From contig JAQFVV010000570.1 in NCBI GenBank assembly GCA_028023455.1, positions 124,001-188,000 of the forward strand: a stretch of DNA of 64,000 nucleotides, read 5' to 3'. The notes under the pieces are model-generated. The model did no database searches. It worked only from the letters and a program-made list of their open reading frames with translations, and was not told where the DNA came from. Origin of the DNA: Epiperipatus broadwayi. Taxonomy: Eukaryota; Onychophora; Udeonychophora; Euonychophora; Peripatidae. Below are positions 60,531-64,000 of this stretch, one piece after another. Every line of letters starts with the position of its first letter. Within the stretch, counting starts at the first letter, position 1. The position numbers and the translations under genes were made by a program.

Positions 60531-61179
60531 ATCTTGGTTTCATACTTATTATTTTATTTTCAACCTTAAACATATTTTAGTACTATTTAAAATTGAAATA
60601 AAAACAAATTTTTGATTACAATCTTAATGCTAAAAACTAAACTAATAATAGATATAAAAAATATTCTATAATCAATGTTTTTATTTACTTTGCACTAAAA
60701 AAAATAATTGTTTCTTCAACTACAATTGCTGTTTTTCTATTCGACTGGAAATAAAGGTGTGGAGTTACAGAAATTAATCAAGTTAATTCCAATTTTTAAT
60801 AACAAGGAATTGGCTTAATTAATTTTTGAACACACACACACCATAATTTTATTTCACGTTAAATATAAAAACTCCAAATATAATTGAAAAACAATTATTG
60901 TTTTAAGTGCAAAATAAATAAAAGCATTGGCTATAAAATATTTTTTATACCTAATATGAAAATATAATTCAGTATTATAAAATTATATTTTTAAGCATTA
61001 TCATTATTATTAACAGACAACTTGTAAAATCACAAGCAAATGGAGGATAGGGGATAGCTTGTCATTTGTTTAAAATGTCATGAAACAGAATATCCATTTA
61101 TATATATATATAAAAATTTAATATATATTAATAAATTTAATACATAAAGACATTAGTGCATATTATAATATATACTTGC
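60531..61179. other. Intron sequence near the GC donor
   Basis: An (AC)n tract at 60831-60840 and (AT)n at 61101-61112. No other feature. Confidence 0.4.
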
Positions 61180-61268
61180 CTTGTCTTTGAGTTGGATATG
61201 CTACACCTTCTTGTATTGTTGCCGAAATTCTAACCCAGAATTTTACTTTTGTTTCAACAGCTGTGAAA
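61180..61268 (-). CDS. Reeler-domain protein, internal exon
   Basis: An 89-bp exon completing the Reeler domain. The acceptor is TATATTAG before 61268; the exon supplies the third base of the Tyr codon split by the previous intron. It reads FTAVETKVKFWVRISATI, the F-x-A-T-V-V-x-x-x-x-x-F-W-V ending typical of Reeler domains, then QEGVAYPTQRQ. The donor is ACAAG followed by GCAAGT, a GC donor. A GT at 61174-61175 would shift the frame into a stop in the last exon, whereas the GC donor leaves phase 1 and matches the acceptor at 43283. Confidence 0.85.
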
Positions 61269-62503
61269 CTAATATAAAAAAACAAAATTGTTTTTTTTTC
61301 TTAAAAAAAAAATATTTTATTTTAATAAAGAAGTTAATAACTAATCTCATTTAGAATTATTTAATGACAAAAAACAATCAGATGGTATCTATTAACATAT
61401 TAAACCTTCACTTTCATCACTTTCAAAAAAGAAATTTTTATTCCTTATTTAAAATTTTTCTAATAAATGATATTATGTACATTATGCTCAAAGTAGGTCA
61501 CAATTCTCTTCACTATTTCATTAGGATCTTCTATAATTGCTTCCATTTTTTTCTTTTACTCCTTCAACATATTTCTCATGATTGTTTCCAATATCTTTAA
61601 TATTCTTGACTTTATTTTTTAAATTTATTTTTCTATTTTCATTTTAAACTCTAAATCTTCAGGATATTGTGGCATAATGTTTAATACTTTCATATTACAA
61701 CATGAGATTTGGTTCCAGTTATTTAAATCTCCAGGTAGTTAGTCCACAATCAATCTATCTTATCATTGCTAACTGGAGAATAAAAATCTCAGGTTAATCG
61801 GTATTGGACAGATGAGTATCAATGGGCCGACAGTAAAAGCAAAAATACCATTGTAATATAATGTGGTATTTCCAACAGATGCAAAGAATATTGAATTACA
61901 AAACTGACTTCATGATTATTTTTACATTTGCCACATTATTTTTAATAGTTGTTTTAAAGCTTCTCACTATGCAAAATTATGCATTTTTAAACTTTTGTTC
62001 TCATTGTCTTTAAATTATTGTCTTTTTTCTGCTCTAAACACATATAATTAAGTACATAATTCTGTTACAAATTAATATATACATATGTATATTTTTTTGC
62101 ATTTACATTGTGCATTAAGTTTTTTTTAGAAAAGGAAAAGGGGAACTATTTGTTGTTACTTTCTGATATGTTCATTGCTAATGTTTTTTTTCTAGTGACA
62201 ATTTGATAATTATCTTTTATAAATATATAATTTTATTATATCAAAGTCATTAAGATAATGATATAATTGTAAATATAAAATTCTACAATAAATTATGTAA
62301 TGAAAGTAGCACACAATAGTAAAAAACTATGACAATCTAATGCATTACTGGTCAGGGTACCATATTTGACTTTATCCAAAATCTAAATTTATTTTTAAAA
62401 AAATATAATGTGTGCAACTTTTTTAATAATTCTATTATATAAAATATTAATCAAAATAACCACTTGACTATTTTTTTTTTTTTTATATCCTAAATGATTT
62501 TAC

Positions 62504-63084
62504 AGAAAGTTGGTTTTAAACCACTAAACATCACATGATCACTATTTCTTATGTTTTCTCATAACTGTCATTAAAACAGGCAAAACTCTCCATACAGTAG
62601 TTGCCACTCAGTGCAAGCCAGAATAATGAGCGAGCATAAGAAATGATGATCATGTGATGTTTAGTGGTTTAATACCAATCTTGCCTAATAGGATAATGGT
62701 GGCTATGGTCATTAAAGAACCAAAGACACCAAAATGTATGAATACTGAACTAAGTTCAGACCTATATGACTATATAAGCTAATGAGCTTGGATTGAAAAT
62801 ATCATTGTGTTTTCAATTTTATTCTCATAGTTTTGTAGTTAAGTAGAGATAAAAGGTGGCTGCTTGAGAATTGCATTAGATCCTAAGATCCAGGTGCAGT
62901 GCTTTCAGATCCAAGGCTCCTCACTGATGAAAATCACAAGCTAGAAACTAGTCTGAGGATATTGGATGAGTAGGCACTAGATAGGGATTTTATGCACAAG
63001 CCTTCTGACATCCACTGATTACTCTGCCTTGCGCTGAGTGGCATTAATGTATGGAGAGTTTTGCCTGTTTTAGAAAGTTGGTTT
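62504..63084. mobile_element. Hammerhead-family insertion with 13-bp target duplication
   Basis: A 555-bp insertion (62517-63071) of family I. A partial unit in one orientation (about 62517-62627, CACTAAACATCACATGATCA to CAGTGCAAGCCAGA) abuts an inverted unit of about 440 bp (62628-63071) that carries a ribozyme. AGAAAGTTGGTTT occurs on both sides (62504-62516 and 63072-63084), a perfect 13-bp duplication, the same length as at the 28.8 kb array. It sits in the Reeler intron. The two AGGCAAAACTCTCCATA blocks near its two sides are inverted. Confidence 0.85.
62909..62967 (+). ncRNA. Hammerhead ribozyme 4 (core intact, helix II weakened)
   Basis: The plus strand has ATCCAA, loop, TCCTCA, CTGATGA, then AAAT-CACAA-GCTA in the helix II position (poor pairing), GAAA, CTAG, TC, return TGAGGA, loop TA and TTGGAT. 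Helix I is fully paired, with U-A at the third pair where other copies have a G-U wobble. The predicted cut is between 62953 and 62954. The core is complete, but loss of helix II should reduce activity. It is antisense to the Reeler gene, so it would not be present in that pre-mRNA. Confidence 0.75.
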
Positions 63085-63785
63085 GTTGACTTAAAAAACT
63101 TCTAAAATATATATATATCAAATATGTAGAATATATTATTATAATTTATTTATCTTTTTTAATCCACAAGTATATACAAATCCAAAATATATATGCACAT
63201 ATAACTTTATGTCTATAACTGTATTTAATACCAACAAATTTTTAATAATTAAGTTAATGTATCTTTGTAATATAGTATAATGAATGAGGATTGAATGAGT
63301 TAGCAATGAGACTTTATATTTTATTATATCATTTACTATAGAATTTGATTTTTATGACGGAAGTACATATTGGAATACCTAGACATTTTATGGGTTTTAC
63401 ATAAAGGTACACTTTCTAGTAGACAATTACCATGAAAAAACAGGCCAATAGTTTTAGAGAATTTTTTAATGATTACTTCAATGAGAAGTTAATTTTCAAT
63501 ATTTCTTGTAATAAATTATCACATCATTAATTATAGTTCATGGATTTCTATTAATAATGAATATGTATATATTATTGATAACCAACAGCATAAAACAAAT
63601 AAATATCCCATCTTTCCACAATTCCAATTCACATTACAATTACTTTAATATCAAACAAACTTTTAGCTTAGTTAATAACTTCAAAATCATAAACTCGTTA
63701 TTAAAAGAGCACTTTTAATTTTCTCTCTTATTTTCATTTTTAAAAAATTATAAATAAAAAAAAGTTACCAAATGTTATTACTTAC

Positions 63786-64000
63786 TAAAAAGTGACGGGG
63801 CCAAGATTTCGATTCGGTGGATTCCATGTAAGAATAAGTTTAGTTTTATTTTCTTTGCTTGTATGAGTCATTGAATCATCATTTGCAAAACAGCTTTTTG
63901 TTTGACTTAATCTTGCTCCAGGTTTAACAGTCCATGTACCAACAGGAGTACCAGATCCAGATTTTCTAGCTTGAACAAGAAATCCTGTGAAATGTGGAGA
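63786..64000 (-). CDS. Reeler-domain protein, upstream exon (continues beyond the window)
   Basis: 215 bp in the window, open throughout on the minus strand, with a strong GTAAGT donor (63785-63780) leaving phase 2. It encodes 71 residues of a Reeler (reelin N-terminal-like) domain: FTGFLVQARKSGSGTPVGTW, then a lone Cys (KSCFAND), DDSMTHTS, and LILTWNPPNRNLGPVTF. The order G-F-L-V-Q-A-R, G-x-W, C, D-S-x-T-H-x-S, W-x-P-P, G-x-V-x-F is diagnostic of the family, found in secreted defence proteins, spondins and ferric-chelate-reductase-like proteins. The N-terminus, with the expected signal peptide, lies beyond 64000. With only a tail after the domain, no DOMON or cytochrome b561 part is present, so a stand-alone secreted Reeler protein is most likely; its function is not evident. 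Confidence 0.9.

Larger units (their letters stand above)
43284..61179 (-). other. 17.9 kb GC-AG intron of the Reeler gene
   Basis: Bounded by the donor GCAAGT at 61179-61174 and an acceptor with an 18-T tract before CAG at 43286-43284 (minus strand). It holds the RTE LINE fossil, a mariner-like fossil, repeat family B copy 2 and several foldbacks, all listed separately. The exon phase on both sides supports the junctions. Confidence 0.75.
61269..63785 (-). other. 2.5 kb GT-AG intron of the Reeler gene
   Basis: Bounded by donor GTAAGT (63785-63780) and acceptor TATATTAG (ending 61269) on the minus strand; phase 2 is conserved on both sides. Apart from the hammerhead-family insertion at 62517-63071 it contains only AT-rich sequence. 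The open frame at 61364-61600 has no domain. Confidence 0.8.

Overview
This is a very AT-rich (by eye about three quarters A+T), intron- and repeat-dominated eukaryotic window. Long introns, spliced exons, a Reeler-domain protein and a mixed load of Gypsy, non-LTR, Penelope-like, hAT-like and foldback elements point to an invertebrate animal with a large genome. I cannot place it more precisely; mollusc and arthropod are both possible.

Only one host gene is supported: the 3' part of a minus-strand Reeler-domain gene. Three coding exons are visible at 63786-64000, 61180-61268 and 42730-43283. They join in phase into 285 residues and a stop, and the gene continues upstream beyond position 64000. 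The 17.9 kb intron between the last two exons appears to use a GC donor, because only that donor keeps the reading frame.

Layout. 1-2.3 kb: nothing recognised. 2.3-11 kb: a nest of inverted repeats, with outer arms of about 0.5 kb, a transposon with TACCCC termini, a 2 kb palindrome at the centre and a Penelope-like GIY-YIG fossil. 12.2-14.5 kb: decayed plus-strand Gypsy element. 18.1 kb: hAT-type miniature element. 19.6 kb: foldback element with a 10-bp target duplication. 20.5-22.1 kb: two repeat families. 22.5-24.5 kb: minus-strand Gypsy, LTR and LINE fossils. 25.0-26.4 kb: two Penelope-like 3' ends in a head-to-head palindrome. 28.6-30.4 kb: an LTR-like sequence split by a tandem/inverted array. 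32.5-34.4 kb: further foldback and repeat families. 37.9-39.7 kb: 5'-truncated LINE. 43.3-61.2 kb: the long intron, holding a nearly full-length but dead RTE-type LINE with nested insertions, a mariner-like fossil and foldbacks. 61.3-63.8 kb: the next intron, holding another copy of the 28.8 kb family.

The most interesting system is a non-coding mobile family whose units each contain a type I hammerhead ribozyme with a very short helix III. Two units at 28.8-29.7 kb have all the core bases, an extended helix I with an internal loop, and a self-complementary ACTAGT in place of helix III, the hallmark of dimeric hammerheads in Penelope-like elements and animal retrozymes. Cleavage sites in adjacent tandem units are 450 nt apart. 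Two insertions of the family have 13-bp target duplications. A second, diverged family at 33 kb keeps the ribozyme outline and shows a compensatory change in helix I. Penelope-like GIY-YIG fossils in the same window are plausible relatives of the machinery that would move such RNAs.
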